64,000 nucleotides of DNA from Nocardia carnea NBRC 14403 (GTDB lineage: Bacteria; Actinomycetota; Actinomycetes; Mycobacteriales; Mycobacteriaceae), in NCBI RefSeq assembly GCF_000308515.1, contig NZ_BAFV01000018.1, forward strand, positions 62,001 to 126,000. Reading direction: 5' to 3'. A program made the translations under genes and the position numbers. The notes under the pieces are model-generated. The model searched no databases, was not told where the DNA came from, and saw only the letters and a program-made list of their open reading frames with translations. The first letter of the stretch is position 1, and every line of letters begins with the position of its first letter. Below, one piece after another: positions 24,463-33,432 of this stretch.

Positions 24463-25170
24463 GTGGGCGCTTACCGCGAGTACCGGCCGCCGGCCGGGTT
24501 GGAACCGGCGGTGGTGTGCGTGTGGGAAAGCGACGCTCTCCTCGACGGCACGCAGCGTGTCATACCGGACGGATGCGTCGATCTGGTGTGGCTCGGCCGA
24601 CGCCTGCTGGTGGTCGGCGCCGATACCGGGCCGATGACGTGGGCGGCGGTCGGCGAACGCGCCGGGGGGCTCCGATTGCGGCCCGGAGTAGCCGGTCGTG
24701 TTCTCGGCGTGCCCGCCGACCAGGTCCGGGATCGGCAGCTGCCGCTGTCCGATATCTGGCCCGCAGTGGCGGAGTGGCCCGACCGCCCCGAAACCGCGGA
24801 CCCGGCAGCACGGCTGCGGCTGCTGACCGAGGCCGTGCTGCACCGCAAGGCCGAACCGGACCCGCTGGTCGGTGCGGCCGTACGCAGGTTGGGGGTTCCG
24901 CGCGCCCGGGTCGCGGCCGTGGCGGCCGACCTGGGGGTCAGTGAGCGTCAGCTGAACCGGCGGGTCACGGCGGCCGTCGGGTACGGGCCGAAGTTCCTGG
25001 CCCGTGTCGCCCGGCTGCGCCGGCTGGTCGCCGCAGACGGGGAATCGCTGGCCGAACGCGCCTACGCGGCGGGCTACGCCGGCCAGGCGCATATGACCGA
25101 CGAAGTACGGCATCTCACCGGCCTCACCCCTGTCCGATTTCTGGAAGACGCCACACTCACAGCTGCCTAA
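24463..25170 (+). CDS. AraC family transcriptional regulator
   Basis: Regulator of 235 residues. The N-terminal half (YREYRPPAGLEPAVVCVW, then VIPDGCVDLVW) is the DUF6597-type cupin-like domain found in many actinobacterial AraC proteins. The C-terminal AraC HTH covers about residues 140-230: VAAVAADLGVSERQLNRRV and AYAAGYAGQAHMTDEVRHLTGLTPVRF. GTG start. No clear target; it reads in the same direction as the next gene, 11 bases away. Confidence 0.88.
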   Translation: MGAYREYRPPAGLEPAVVCVWESDALLDGTQRVIPDGCVDLVWLGRRLLVVGADTGPMTWAAVGERAGGLRLRPGVAGRVLGVPADQVRDRQLPLSDIWPAVAEWPDRPETADPAARLRLLTEAVLHRKAEPDPLVGAAVRRLGVPRARVAAVAADLGVSERQLNRRVTAAVGYGPKFLARVARLRRLVAADGESLAERAYAAGYAGQAHMTDEVRHLTGLTPVRFLEDATLTAA

Positions 25171-25181
25171 CCTCCGGGTGC

Positions 25182-26036
25182 ATGAGCATCGACCTCGCAG
25201 CAGCCCGGCAGTACATCGAGTCCAGCGCCCGTGTCCTGGAACGGCACCGGCTCGCCGTACTCCTCGACGACGGCCCCGTCGAACCCGTCCGCACCGCGCT
25301 CGCCGCCTACCGCAACTCCGACGGTGGATTCGGGCACGCACTGGAACCCGATGTGCGCTGTCCCGGCAGCCAGCCGTCGGCGGCACTGTCCGCGCTGGAA
25401 ATACTCGCCGAACTGGATGCGGCCGCAGATCCGATGGTCACCGGGCTGGCCGACTGGATCGCCGGTATCGCCGACCCGGACGGCGGTGTGCCGACCGTCC
25501 TGCCGTCGGCTACCGGCCACCCGCACGCCCCGTGGATGGCGCCGGACCCGGAGGCCGGATTCCTCACCTACGCCCTCGCCGCCGGCCTGTGGCGGCTCAG
25601 AGTGCAACATCCATGGCTCGACAAGGCGACAACATGGTGCTGGAACCGGATCGACGCCGCTGAAGCCCCCGCCGGTTACACCGTGAAATTCGCGCTGCAA
25701 TTCCTCGACGCCGTACCCGACCCCGTCCGCGCCGCCGCGGCCGTCGAACGCTTCCGGTCCGCGATCCGCGACGACGGTACGGTCCCGGTCGAAGGCGGTG
25801 TCGAAAATGAGCAGATCGGCCCACTCACGCTGTCCCCGCGTCCGGCGACACCGAGCCGGGCGTTGTTCGACGAACCAACGATCGCCGCGGATCTGGACCG
25901 GCTCGAGCGCGAGCAATTGGACGACGGCGGCTGGGATTTCGACTTCCTGCACTTCACGCCCGGCCAGACCGTGGAATGGCGCGGCGTGGTAACCCTGGGC
26001 AATATCGGCACGCTCCGCGAACACGGCAGAATCTGA
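25182..26036 (+). CDS. terpenoid-cyclase-like alpha-alpha toroid protein
   Basis: Protein of 284 residues with repeated helix pairs and Gly-Gly turns (RNSDGGFGHALEPD, DPDGGVPTVLP, LDDGGWDFDF), like the alpha6-alpha6 toroid of squalene cyclases and prenyltransferase beta subunits. The DxDD acid of true terpene cyclases is not seen, so cyclase activity is doubtful. The ATG is 11 bases after the AraC stop, so the pair may be co-transcribed. Substrate unknown. Confidence 0.75.
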   Translation: MSIDLAAARQYIESSARVLERHRLAVLLDDGPVEPVRTALAAYRNSDGGFGHALEPDVRCPGSQPSAALSALEILAELDAAADPMVTGLADWIAGIADPDGGVPTVLPSATGHPHAPWMAPDPEAGFLTYALAAGLWRLRVQHPWLDKATTWCWNRIDAAEAPAGYTVKFALQFLDAVPDPVRAAAAVERFRSAIRDDGTVPVEGGVENEQIGPLTLSPRPATPSRALFDEPTIAADLDRLEREQLDDGGWDFDFLHFTPGQTVEWRGVVTLGNIGTLREHGRI

Positions 26037-26051
26037 TACGGGAACAGGTGT

Positions 26052-27209
26052 TCAGCTCCCGTCATGCCGAAGGCGCTGATGGAGGGTGGCGGCGCGGAGT
26101 GTGAGGTGGTTGCGTTCGGCGAGGTTCTGCGCTCGGTCGGCGGCCTGCACATAGAGTTGCGCCGCGGTGGCGGTATCGCCGGCCCGTTCGTGGAGGTAGG
26201 CGGCGGATGCGGTGTAGCGGGGGAGTTCGGCGAGCGCCGCGAGACCCGCCTGCGGGCCGTCGGCCTCGCCGACGGCCACCGCGCGGTTGAGGCGGGCGAT
26301 CGGGCTGCCGGTGATCCCGACCAGGTCGTCGTACCATTCGACGATCTGCACCCAATCGGTCTCCTCCGCTGTGTGCGCATCGGCGTGCAGTGCCGCGATC
26401 GCCGCCTGCGCCTGGTACTCGCCGAGCCGGTCGCGGGCCAGGGCCGCCTGCAGGATGGTCACGCCCTCGGCGATCAGGTCGCGGCGCCACAGCTCGCGAT
26501 CCTGTTCGGCCAGTGGCACCAGGCTGCCGTCCGCGCGGGTGCGGGCCGGGCGCCGGGCATGGTGCAGCAGGAACAGGGCGAGCAGGCCCGCGACCTCCGG
26601 GTCGCCGGTGGTCGCGGTGAGCTGCCGGGCCAGCCGGATCGCCTCCGCGGCCAGGTCGATATCGCCGCTGTATCCCTCGTTGAACACCAGGTAGAGCACC
26701 CGCAGCACCGTGCGCAGATCCCCGGGAGTGTCCAGCCGGGCCTTGCTCACGGTGCGTTTGGCCCGGCTGATCCGCTGCGCCATGGTGGCTTCGGGGACGA
26801 GGTAGGCCTGCGCGATCTGGCGGGTGGTGAGACCGCCGACGGCCCGCAGCGTCAACGCCACCGCTGAGGTGGGTGTGAGGCTCGGATGCGCGCACAGGAA
26901 ATACAACCGCAGCGTTTCGTCCTCCGGCGCGGCCGGTCCCGCCGCCGGCTCCTCGGAAACGCGCAGCTCACGGTTGCGGCGTGCGGATTCGGAGCGGGCC
27001 AGATCCACGAAACACCGCCACGCCGTGGTGATCAGCCAGCCCTTGGGATCGTCGGGCTGCTGCCGCGGCCAGGTATCGACGGCCCGCAGCAGCGCCTCCT
27101 GCACGGCGTCCTCGGCGGTCGCGAAATCCGCCCCGCGATGGACGAGGGCCGCCAGGACACCGGGGATCAGGTCCCGCAGCCGGCCCGCGTCCAGCGCGTC
27201 GGCGGTCAT
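26052..27209 (-). CDS. ECF sigma factor with TPR tail (ECF42-like)
   Basis: Sigma-70 family protein of 385 residues. Sigma2 (FATAEDAVQEALLRAVDTWP, WLITTAWRCFVDLAR) and sigma4 (LTLRAVGGLTTRQIAQAYLV, ATMAQRISRAKRTV) fill the first 180 residues. The other 200 are a helical TPR-like extension (DUF6596 region) typical of the ECF42 group. This group has no anti-sigma factor; the extension and DGPF/YCII partners are thought to control it. Its ATG shares one base with the stop of the YCII gene (TGATG at 27207-27211). Confidence 0.92.
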   Translation of the reverse strand: MTADALDAGRLRDLIPGVLAALVHRGADFATAEDAVQEALLRAVDTWPRQQPDDPKGWLITTAWRCFVDLARSESARRNRELRVSEEPAAGPAAPEDETLRLYFLCAHPSLTPTSAVALTLRAVGGLTTRQIAQAYLVPEATMAQRISRAKRTVSKARLDTPGDLRTVLRVLYLVFNEGYSGDIDLAAEAIRLARQLTATTGDPEVAGLLALFLLHHARRPARTRADGSLVPLAEQDRELWRRDLIAEGVTILQAALARDRLGEYQAQAAIAALHADAHTAEETDWVQIVEWYDDLVGITGSPIARLNRAVAVGEADGPQAGLAALAELPRYTASAAYLHERAGDTATAAQLYVQAADRAQNLAERNHLTLRAATLHQRLRHDGS

Positions 27210-27616
27210 CACTCGGTGACGGTCGGCGGTGCGGTCAGGAACGGGCGCACCTCGAGCCATTCGTGGATCGGTTTCCCGCCCGCGCCGGGCGCCGCGGACA
27301 ACTCGCCGGCCAGTTCGACGGCGCGGTCGTAGGAGTCGACGTCGATGATCATCCAGCCCGCGATCAGATCCTTGGTCTCTGCGAACGGGCCGTCGGTCAC
27401 CGGCGGTTTCCCCTCACCGTCGTAGCGGACCCACGCGCCCTCTGGTGCGAGAGCCTGACCGTCGACGAACTCGCCGGTGCTCTCCAAACGGTCCGCGAAA
27501 TCTTGCATGTACTGCATATGCGCCTCGATCTCGGCCGGTGTCCACCGGTCCATCGGCACATCGTTGACCGCCGCCGGAGCGCCGCGGTAATGCTTGAGGA
27601 GCAGGTACTTCGCCAT
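27209..27616 (-). CDS. YCII/DGPF domain protein
   Basis: Protein of 135 residues with the YCII-related fold and the diagnostic motif PPVTDGPFAETKDLIAGW near residue 75. DGPF proteins are genomic partners and often targets of ECF42 sigma factors; their activity is not settled. The start at 27616 follows GGGAG. It is first in a two-gene operon with the sigma factor downstream. The 27617-27744 gap carries nothing I can name. Confidence 0.92.
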   Translation of the reverse strand: MAKYLLLKHYRGAPAAVNDVPMDRWTPAEIEAHMQYMQDFADRLESTGEFVDGQALAPEGAWVRYDGEGKPPVTDGPFAETKDLIAGWMIIDVDSYDRAVELAGELSAAPGAGGKPIHEWLEVRPFLTAPPTVTE

Positions 27617-27744
27617 GGGATTCTCCCTTCGGATGTCCGACCCTGGTTGGTCGATCACACCTGGGACGGAGCCGTTACGACGTTCTCGACATCCACGCCG
27701 GAAATTTCCGGAACTTTTTTCCGCAGGGCTGTGTGGGCGCGCGA

Positions 27745-28398
27745 TCAGGCTTCGCTGGGCTGCACGATCACGAACCCTTCACCGTCGAGACGGAGCTGGA
27801 ACGCCTCGCCCGAGCCGCCACGCACCATCGAACCGAAAGTTTGCGACCGGTTCAACGAGGTCTGCAACTGCGCGCTCCACCCGACCACCGCATCGGTGTC
27901 CACGAAAACCGGCGCCTGCGGATGCACCGGAATGATGATCGGCGTCCCCGCGCACACCAGCCCGAGCCGCCCCTGCCCGGTGAATACACAGTTGAACAGT
28001 CCGCCACCGGCCATCCCGACGCCCTGCACCATCCGGATGTCGTACTGCAGGCTCGAATCGAACACCAGAATATTGCGGCCGTTGATGGTGAGCGCATCGC
28101 CGGGCACCAGATCGACCAGGAAACAGTTCCGGTCGAAATGCGCGAACCATGCCTCCCCTTGACCCCGCACCGCCATCAGCGGCACCCCCTCGCCCGTGAG
28201 CGCCCGCTGCAGAAACTTCCCGACCCCCTGCCCCTTCTTCTCGAACTGCAGGCTCCCGCGGAACGCAACCATCGAACCCTGCCGCGCGAGACATTCGCCG
28301 TTCACGGCGTACTTCAATGCTTTCGCACTCTGCGCGGTCAACCCGGGCGCGGTCGCGGGCTGGGCCATGTTCTCGTTGGCGAAGATCTCACTCTGCAT
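27745..28398 (-). CDS. AIM24 family protein
   Basis: Protein of 217 residues with the AIM24 (mitochondrial biogenesis-like) beta-rich fold: repeated GEGVPLMAVRGQGEAWF, NILVFDSSLQYDI and GLFNCVFTGQGRLGLVC strands. Bacterial AIM24 proteins have no proven role; they resemble trimeric TRAP-like beta barrels. No signal peptide. It stands alone on the minus strand, and the 285 bases upstream contain no strong ORF until the 23-aa peptide on the other strand. Confidence 0.88.
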   Translation of the reverse strand: MQSEIFANENMAQPATAPGLTAQSAKALKYAVNGECLARQGSMVAFRGSLQFEKKGQGVGKFLQRALTGEGVPLMAVRGQGEAWFAHFDRNCFLVDLVPGDALTINGRNILVFDSSLQYDIRMVQGVGMAGGGLFNCVFTGQGRLGLVCAGTPIIIPVHPQAPVFVDTDAVVGWSAQLQTSLNRSQTFGSMVRGGSGEAFQLRLDGEGFVIVQPSEA

Positions 28399-28683
28399 AC
28401 CGCGATCCTGCCGTACCCGCCCCCGCTTCGTGCCAGGAACACCGGTGACCTGCCGTCGGACAGCCCCGCGGCCCGGTCGATTGTTCGAGCCAGTTCTTGC
28501 GCCGGAAGTACAGCCCCACCCGCAGCTGGTTTTCGGCTGATCTGTGTGCGTGAGTAACGAATTCGTATCGGTGATCGAAAAGCTCAGCAGCGCACATCTT
28601 TAGGAGTGTGACGCCTGGTCGGAGGGTAATCGGTAGATGGACGCCCTCCGGCGACCGAGTTCGACGATCGAAGAGAGACCGAT

Positions 28684-28755
28684 ATGCCTGGCTTCCTGAA
28701 GTACATCATCTTTCTCAACATGCTGGGCGTGCTCGGCGGGTATTCCACCTGGTGA
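28684..28755 (+). CDS. candidate 23-aa hydrophobic membrane peptide
   Basis: ATG to TGA reading frame of 24 codons that encodes a peptide with a short polar start (MPGFLKY), a hydrophobic core (IIFLNMLGVLGG) and a YSTW end. GAAGAGAGA lies about five bases before the ATG. It looks like the single-helix small membrane proteins known in other bacteria. It lies between AIM24 (divergent) and an SDR gene (86 bases downstream). Evidence is composition and the ribosome site only. Confidence 0.45.
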   Translation: MPGFLKYIIFLNMLGVLGGYSTW

Positions 28756-28841
28756 TCCGTGGGGCGGACCGCCGATCGGTTAGATTGGCGGTTCTGCCCG
28801 GCTCCTTGCCGGGCGCCCGGATTGTCGAGGATAGGGGTCGT

Positions 28842-29645
28842 ATGGCGAAGACCGCGCTGGTGACGGGGGCGTCGTCGGGGATCGGGCGGGCGACTGCCGC
28901 GCTGCTGGTGGACCAGGGCTATCGCGTGATCGGGACAAGCCGGAATCCGGATTCGCTCGCGGCGTCGGCGCGGGTTCCGGGGGTGGAGTATCGCGCGCTC
29001 GACCTCACCGATCCGGCCGGTATCGAGCGGTTCGGGCATGCGCTCGGACCGGTGGATGTGCTGGTGAACAATGCGGGGGAGAGCCAGTCGGGTCCGATCG
29101 AGGAGCTGCCGCACGACGCCGTCACCCGGATATTCCAGTTGAACGTTTTCGGGGCGGTCCAGCTGACGCAGCTGGTTCTGCCGGGAATGCGGGAGCGCGG
29201 GTACGGGCGGATCATCATGGTCGGGTCGATGCTGGCGAGTTTCCCGCTGGCCTATCGGTCCTCGTATGTGGCGACGAAGGCGGCGATCAAGGGTTTCGCG
29301 GACGCGGCACGGTTGGAGACGGCGCCGTTCGGGGTGTGGATCAGTACCGTCGAACCCGGTTCGATCGCGACCGGAATCGGGGAGCGGCGTACCGAATACA
29401 TTGCCGCGGATTCGGTATATGCGGTGGATTTCGCGACGATGATCAGCAATCTGGACCGTAACGAGCGGGCCGGGACGAGCCCGGAAGAAGTGGCGCGCAC
29501 CATCCTGCGCGCGATTTCCGCGGCGCAACCGAAACCGTTGTACGCCAAGGGCAGCCGGGCGCCGATCGTGTTCTTGCTGCGGCGGCTGGTGCCGGCGGCG
29601 GTGATCGAGAAGGTCGTCGCACGGATGCACGGATTGAAGCGCTGA
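28842..29645 (+). CDS. SDR family oxidoreductase
   Basis: Classical-type short-chain dehydrogenase of 267 residues. The motifs are TGASSGIG (residue 8 on), NNAG near 76, catalytic S129, Y142 and K146 (YVATK). The C-terminal 70 residues carry a hydrophobic, basic end (PIVFLLRRLVPAAVIEKVVARMHG), as in retinol-dehydrogenase-like or keto-steroid SDRs that touch membranes. Start with GAGGATAGGGG upstream. A DUF72 gene follows 8 bases after its stop, so they are likely co-transcribed. Confidence 0.9.
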   Translation: MAKTALVTGASSGIGRATAALLVDQGYRVIGTSRNPDSLAASARVPGVEYRALDLTDPAGIERFGHALGPVDVLVNNAGESQSGPIEELPHDAVTRIFQLNVFGAVQLTQLVLPGMRERGYGRIIMVGSMLASFPLAYRSSYVATKAAIKGFADAARLETAPFGVWISTVEPGSIATGIGERRTEYIAADSVYAVDFATMISNLDRNERAGTSPEEVARTILRAISAAQPKPLYAKGSRAPIVFLLRRLVPAAVIEKVVARMHGLKR

Positions 29646-29653
29646 GGGCGGAT

Positions 29654-30481
29654 ATGCGTTTATCCGTGGGCTGCGCCATGTGGACACATACCGCGTGGCC
29701 GGCGACGGGTGACAAACTGCGCAGCTACGCGAGCTGGTGCGATGCGGTGGAAGGCAACACCACCTTCTACGCGGTACCGGCTCGTCGGACCGTGGAGACC
29801 TGGGCACAGCAGACCGCCCCGGATTTCCGGTTCGTGATCAAACTGCCCAAAACCGTCACTCACGAGCGCCGGCTCTCGGGTGTGGACGCCGAGTTGAACG
29901 ATTTCCTGCACACCATGGAGCCGCTCGGGACCCGGATGCACGCGCTGTGGATCCAGCTGCCCGGTACATTCGGGCCGAGCGAGCTCGGGTCGCTGGCCGG
30001 ATTCGTCCGGAAGGTCCCGGCCGGGCTGCGGGTGGCGGTGGAGGTGCGGCATCCGGCGTTCTTCACCGACGACGATGCGGCGAACCAGCTCGAACGAGTA
30101 CTGGGCGGGGCGGGGGCGGAGTGGGTGCCCTTCGATACCACCGTCCTGTTCGCGGCGCGGCCGGCGAGTTCGGCGGAACACGAGGCACAGTCGAAGAAGC
30201 CGCGATTGCCGCGGCGGATGCGGGCACTCACCCGGACCCCGATCGTGCGGTATCACGGTCGCGACGATCCCGAGTCGACGGTGGCCGGCTGGCGGCCCTG
30301 GGTGGAGCAGACGGTCGAATGGTTGCGGGAGGGGCGTTCACCGACGGTCTTCCTGCATACCCCGGACAATGCGTCCTCCCGGGATCTGGCGCGCCGTTTC
30401 CACGATGACGTCCGCGTCCATGTCCCGGACCTCGTACCGCTGCCCGATCCCGCCGAAACCGAACCGATGACCCTGTTCTGA
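29654..30481 (+). CDS. DUF72 family protein
   Basis: TIM-barrel protein of 275 residues, DUF72 (YecE-like). Typical segments are SVGCAMWTHTAWPATGDKL, VEGNTTFYAVPARRTVETWA, FRFVIKLPKTVTHERRL and the late VFLHTPDN. Biochemical role is unknown. The usual DUF72 opening G-x-S-G-W is CAMW here. It lies directly behind the SDR gene. Soluble, no signal peptide. Confidence 0.9.
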   Translation: MRLSVGCAMWTHTAWPATGDKLRSYASWCDAVEGNTTFYAVPARRTVETWAQQTAPDFRFVIKLPKTVTHERRLSGVDAELNDFLHTMEPLGTRMHALWIQLPGTFGPSELGSLAGFVRKVPAGLRVAVEVRHPAFFTDDDAANQLERVLGGAGAEWVPFDTTVLFAARPASSAEHEAQSKKPRLPRRMRALTRTPIVRYHGRDDPESTVAGWRPWVEQTVEWLREGRSPTVFLHTPDNASSRDLARRFHDDVRVHVPDLVPLPDPAETEPMTLF

Positions 30482-30503
30482 CGGCGCTGCCGGCCATCCC
30501 GTT

Positions 30504-30869
30504 TCAGTTCACCGTGAGCAGTGCCGCGGCCGCGAGCGTCTCGACCCAGAAGTAGAACCAGACCGGATAGAACGCGGCCGGCGAGTCCAGGACCCGCGAA
30601 ACCACCCGGCCCGCCGCCATCCCGGCCAGCGCCACCGCGACCGCGATTACCACGCCCCGCCCGAGTTCGCCGGGCGTCGTCGCCGACCAGAACAGCACGG
30701 CGGCAACCGCCAGACCGAACCCGCCGTACACCGCCCGTACTTCGGAGCGCCCCGGCGCGGTGCCGGCGGTGATACCGAAGGGCCGCACGAGCCGCGCGGG
30801 CGCGGCGAGGGCGTAGAGACCCATTCCCGTGAAGAAAATCCCCGCCGCCGTCAGAACCACTGTTCGCAC
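30504..30869 (-). CDS. DUF4345 family membrane protein
   Basis: Small membrane protein of 121 residues with four predicted helices (VVLTAAGIFFTGMGLYALA; VYGGFGLAVAAVLFW; GVVIAVAVALAGMAAG; FYPVWFYFWVETLAAAALL), fitting DUF4345. The GTG at 30869 is chosen because AAGGAGG lies four bases upstream; an ATG at 30893 would put that site inside the gene. Convergent with DUF72, divergent from the GMC oxidase. Function unknown. Confidence 0.75.
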   Translation of the reverse strand: MRTVVLTAAGIFFTGMGLYALAAPARLVRPFGITAGTAPGRSEVRAVYGGFGLAVAAVLFWSATTPGELGRGVVIAVAVALAGMAAGRVVSRVLDSPAAFYPVWFYFWVETLAAAALLTVN

Positions 30870-30894
30870 TACGCCTCCTTGGATTGCTTCCATC

Positions 30895-30972
30895 GCTCGA
30901 TCATCGAGCACCGGCGGTGTGGGCGCTTCCGGAAACATGCGGTGACGCACACGGAGAAGTGAACAATTGTTC
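30895..30972. promoter_or_regulatory. two palindromes between DUF4345 and GMC oxidase
   Basis: GCTCGAT-C-ATCGAGC (30895-30909, perfect 7+1+7) lies 26 bases before the DUF4345 start. GAACAATTGTTC (30961-30972, perfect 12-base palindrome) lies about 95 bases before the oxidase start. Both are candidate operators; no regulator gene is adjacent. Confidence 0.5.
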
Positions 30973-31067
30973 TAGACCAGAGAGCGGTTATATAGCGGGG
31001 TATTGCTTTATAAGTGAGCGAATATTCGCACACCGTGGTAGAAATCGGCTGTAGCGAAGGGACAACC

Positions 31068-33023
31068 ATGCAACCGACCGACAAACAGCGCGCCGCGCTG
31101 GAGATGATCTGCGATACGTTCCTGCCCGGGGACGGCCTGACCCTGCCCTCGGCGTCCGAATTGGGCGTTGTGGACACGGTGCTGGCACTGCTGGCGCGCA
31201 ACCCGCGGGAAGCCGAGACCAAGCAGCTGGCGATGCTGCTGGACCTGTGGGACGGTCCGGTCACCGGACTGCTCGCCGGATGGGGGCCGCGGCGGTATTC
31301 GAAACTGTCGCAGCAGGACCGGGAGAAGGCGCTGCTGCGGCTCGGCGCATCCCGGCTCGGTGCCGTGCGCGCGGTATTCCAAGCTCTGAAGCAGGCGTCG
31401 CTGCTGGCATACAACGTCACCCCGGGGCCGACGGGAGTCAACCCTCTGTGGAAACACCTGGGCTACGACGCGATTCCCGGCCCCTTGGCAAATGCGCCAC
31501 AGCCCGCGCTTGCACCGCAGCGCATCACCGAACCGACGAGCCTCACCTGTGATGTCGTGATCGTCGGCTCCGGTGCCGGTGGTGGGACCGCTGCCGGCGT
31601 GCTCGCCGAGGCGGGTCTCGATGTGATCGTCCTCGAACGCGGCGAGTACTACGACGACAAGGATTTCGGCGGTGGTGAACTCGCCGGGCAGCAGCTGCTG
31701 TATTCGCCCGGGCCGCTGGCATCCAGCGAAGGCCAGCTCGCGCTGGTCGCGGGCTCCTGTCTCGGCGGCGGCACGGTGGTGAACTGGAGTACCTCGCTGC
31801 CCACTCCCGACAGTGTCCGCGACGAATGGGCCGCGGTCGGCGCCCAGCAGTTCGCCGACGCCGAGTTCACCGAATCGCTGGAGACGGTATTGCGTCGGCT
31901 CGGGGTGAACGAGCGGCGCTCCACCCCGCTTGCGCGGGACAACATTTTGGAGCGCGGCGCGCGTGCGCTCGGCTGGCCCGTCGACCCCCTGCCGCGCAAT
32001 GTGACCGATGCCTGCGATGCCGGTATCGAATGCGGCCGGTGCGGTAGCGGCTGCCGGTTGGGGGCCAAACAGTCGGTGACCAAGACCTGGCTGGCCGATG
32101 CCGCGGCCCGCGGCGCCCGGTTGATCGTGGACGCGAATGTTCGCCGGATCTCGGTGCGCGACAATATAGCCGAAGCGGTGACCGTGCGTACCTCGGCGGG
32201 CGTGGAATTCGAAGTCCGCGCGCGAGCGGTGGTGGTGGCCGCGGGCGCGATCCAGACGCCCGCACTGCTGCGCCGGTCGGGGCTGGGTAACAAGAACATC
32301 GGCCGTTACCTGCGGTTGCATCCGGCGGCGGCGGTTTTCGGCCTGTTCGACGAAGAGGTGCGGCCCTGGGAAGGCGGTCTGCAGACCCGGATCTGCCGGC
32401 AGCACGCCGATCTCGACGGAAACGGTTACGGCGTGATCTACGAGACCGGCCCGCTGGCACCCGGCTCGTCCACCGGATTCATGAGCTGGCAGGGTTCGGC
32501 GGATCATCGCCGCGTCATGCAGGATTTCGCGCGCACCAACGCCGTCGGCATCATCACCCGCGACCGCGACTCCGGTGCGGTGAAGGTGGATCGGGACGGT
32601 GAACCCACCGTGGACTACCGGATCTCCGATTACGATGCCGCTCACCTGCACACCGGTATCGAGGGCGCGGCCAGGATCCTCGAAGCCGCGGGCGCCACCC
32701 GGATCTTCTCCGGACACCAAGCGGGTGTCTCCTACGAACCGGGCGTTCGTGGTTCGCTCGCCGAGTTCTCGGCCGCCGCCGAGGCCGCCGGATACGGTCC
32801 GGGACGCTGCACGATGGGCGCCCTGCACATCATGGGGTCGGCCCGGATGGGCGGCTCGGCGGAGAACTCCGCAACCGACCCAGACGGTGCCACCTGGGAT
32901 GTGAAGAATATCGTCGTCGCCGACGCGTCCTGCTTCCCGACCTCTTCGGGTGTGAACCCGATGGTGACGATCGAGGCCATCGCGCATATGAACGCCACAC
33001 GCCTCGCGGCCCGGCTGGGCTGA
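31068..33023 (+). CDS. GMC oxidoreductase, long-chain-alcohol-oxidase-like
   Basis: FAD-dependent alcohol oxidase/dehydrogenase of 651 residues. The first 150 residues are a helical domain (DKQRAALEMICDTFLPGDG) like the N-terminal region of plant and yeast long-chain alcohol oxidases. The FAD-binding motif is VVIVGSGAGGGTAAGVLAEAG near residue 165. A Cys-rich loop CGRCGSGCRLGAKQS near 325 is typical of this subfamily. The C-terminus has GSARMGGS and the final NPMVTIEAIAHMNATRLA of GMC enzymes with its active-site His/Asn. The ATG at 31068 follows AAGGGA; an upstream GTG at 31014 is less likely. Probable role: oxidation of fatty or other lipophilic alcohols. Confidence 0.9.
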   Translation: MQPTDKQRAALEMICDTFLPGDGLTLPSASELGVVDTVLALLARNPREAETKQLAMLLDLWDGPVTGLLAGWGPRRYSKLSQQDREKALLRLGASRLGAVRAVFQALKQASLLAYNVTPGPTGVNPLWKHLGYDAIPGPLANAPQPALAPQRITEPTSLTCDVVIVGSGAGGGTAAGVLAEAGLDVIVLERGEYYDDKDFGGGELAGQQLLYSPGPLASSEGQLALVAGSCLGGGTVVNWSTSLPTPDSVRDEWAAVGAQQFADAEFTESLETVLRRLGVNERRSTPLARDNILERGARALGWPVDPLPRNVTDACDAGIECGRCGSGCRLGAKQSVTKTWLADAAARGARLIVDANVRRISVRDNIAEAVTVRTSAGVEFEVRARAVVVAAGAIQTPALLRRSGLGNKNIGRYLRLHPAAAVFGLFDEEVRPWEGGLQTRICRQHADLDGNGYGVIYETGPLAPGSSTGFMSWQGSADHRRVMQDFARTNAVGIITRDRDSGAVKVDRDGEPTVDYRISDYDAAHLHTGIEGAARILEAAGATRIFSGHQAGVSYEPGVRGSLAEFSAAAEAAGYGPGRCTMGALHIMGSARMGGSAENSATDPDGATWDVKNIVVADASCFPTSSGVNPMVTIEAIAHMNATRLAARLG

Positions 33024-33031
33024 CCGCGGGC

Positions 33032-33065
33032 GCGGGAGGTCCGGCCCGATGGTCAGACCTCCCGC
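33032..33065. terminator. bidirectional terminator
   Basis: GCGGGAGGTC (33032-33041) and GACCTCCCGC (33056-33065), a perfect 10-bp stem with a 14-base loop, lies between the convergent GMC oxidase and DUF742 genes and reaches into the DUF742 3' end. Confidence 0.65.
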
Positions 33066-33430
33066 AGGCTGCGCGCGATGCTGTGCAGCAGACCGATATC
33101 CCGGGCGGGATCTATCGTGGTTTCGAACGGCGGCCGGACCTCCAGCCGGCCGTCGTCGATCAGATCCGCGACGAGCACCTTCGCCATCGCCAGCGGAAGC
33201 TGCAACTGCGCCGATATCTCCGCCACCGACTGCGCGGTCCGGCACAGCCGGATGATATCGACGTACTCGGGTTCGGTGCGCTGCGGCGCCAGCCCGGCAC
33301 CGCGGTCCACCACCCTGGTGTCCAGGGTGAGCTCCCGGCGCCCCGTGCCGCCCCGCCCGCGGGTCACCGCGAAGAGGCGCACGATGGGACCGTCGTCGTC
33401 CTCGTCCCAGTGATCCTCGGGCCCGTACAC
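33053..33430 (-). CDS. DUF742 protein (CvnC-like), module 1
   Basis: Conservon component of 125 residues with the winged-helix-like DUF742 core (PEYVDIIRLCRTAQSVAEISA, LPLAMAKVLVADLIDDGRLEV) after an acidic head. In Streptomyces cvn operons a kinase, a roadblock protein, DUF742 and a small GTPase form a membrane signalling unit. Here it follows the roadblock gene (GTG at 33430, two bases away). The next gene is on the opposite strand, so the GTPase (CvnD) is missing. Confidence 0.9.
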   Translation of the reverse strand: MYGPEDHWDEDDDGPIVRLFAVTRGRGGTGRRELTLDTRVVDRGAGLAPQRTEPEYVDIIRLCRTAQSVAEISAQLQLPLAMAKVLVADLIDDGRLEVRPPFETTIDPARDIGLLHSIARSLREV

Positions 33431-33432
33431 GG

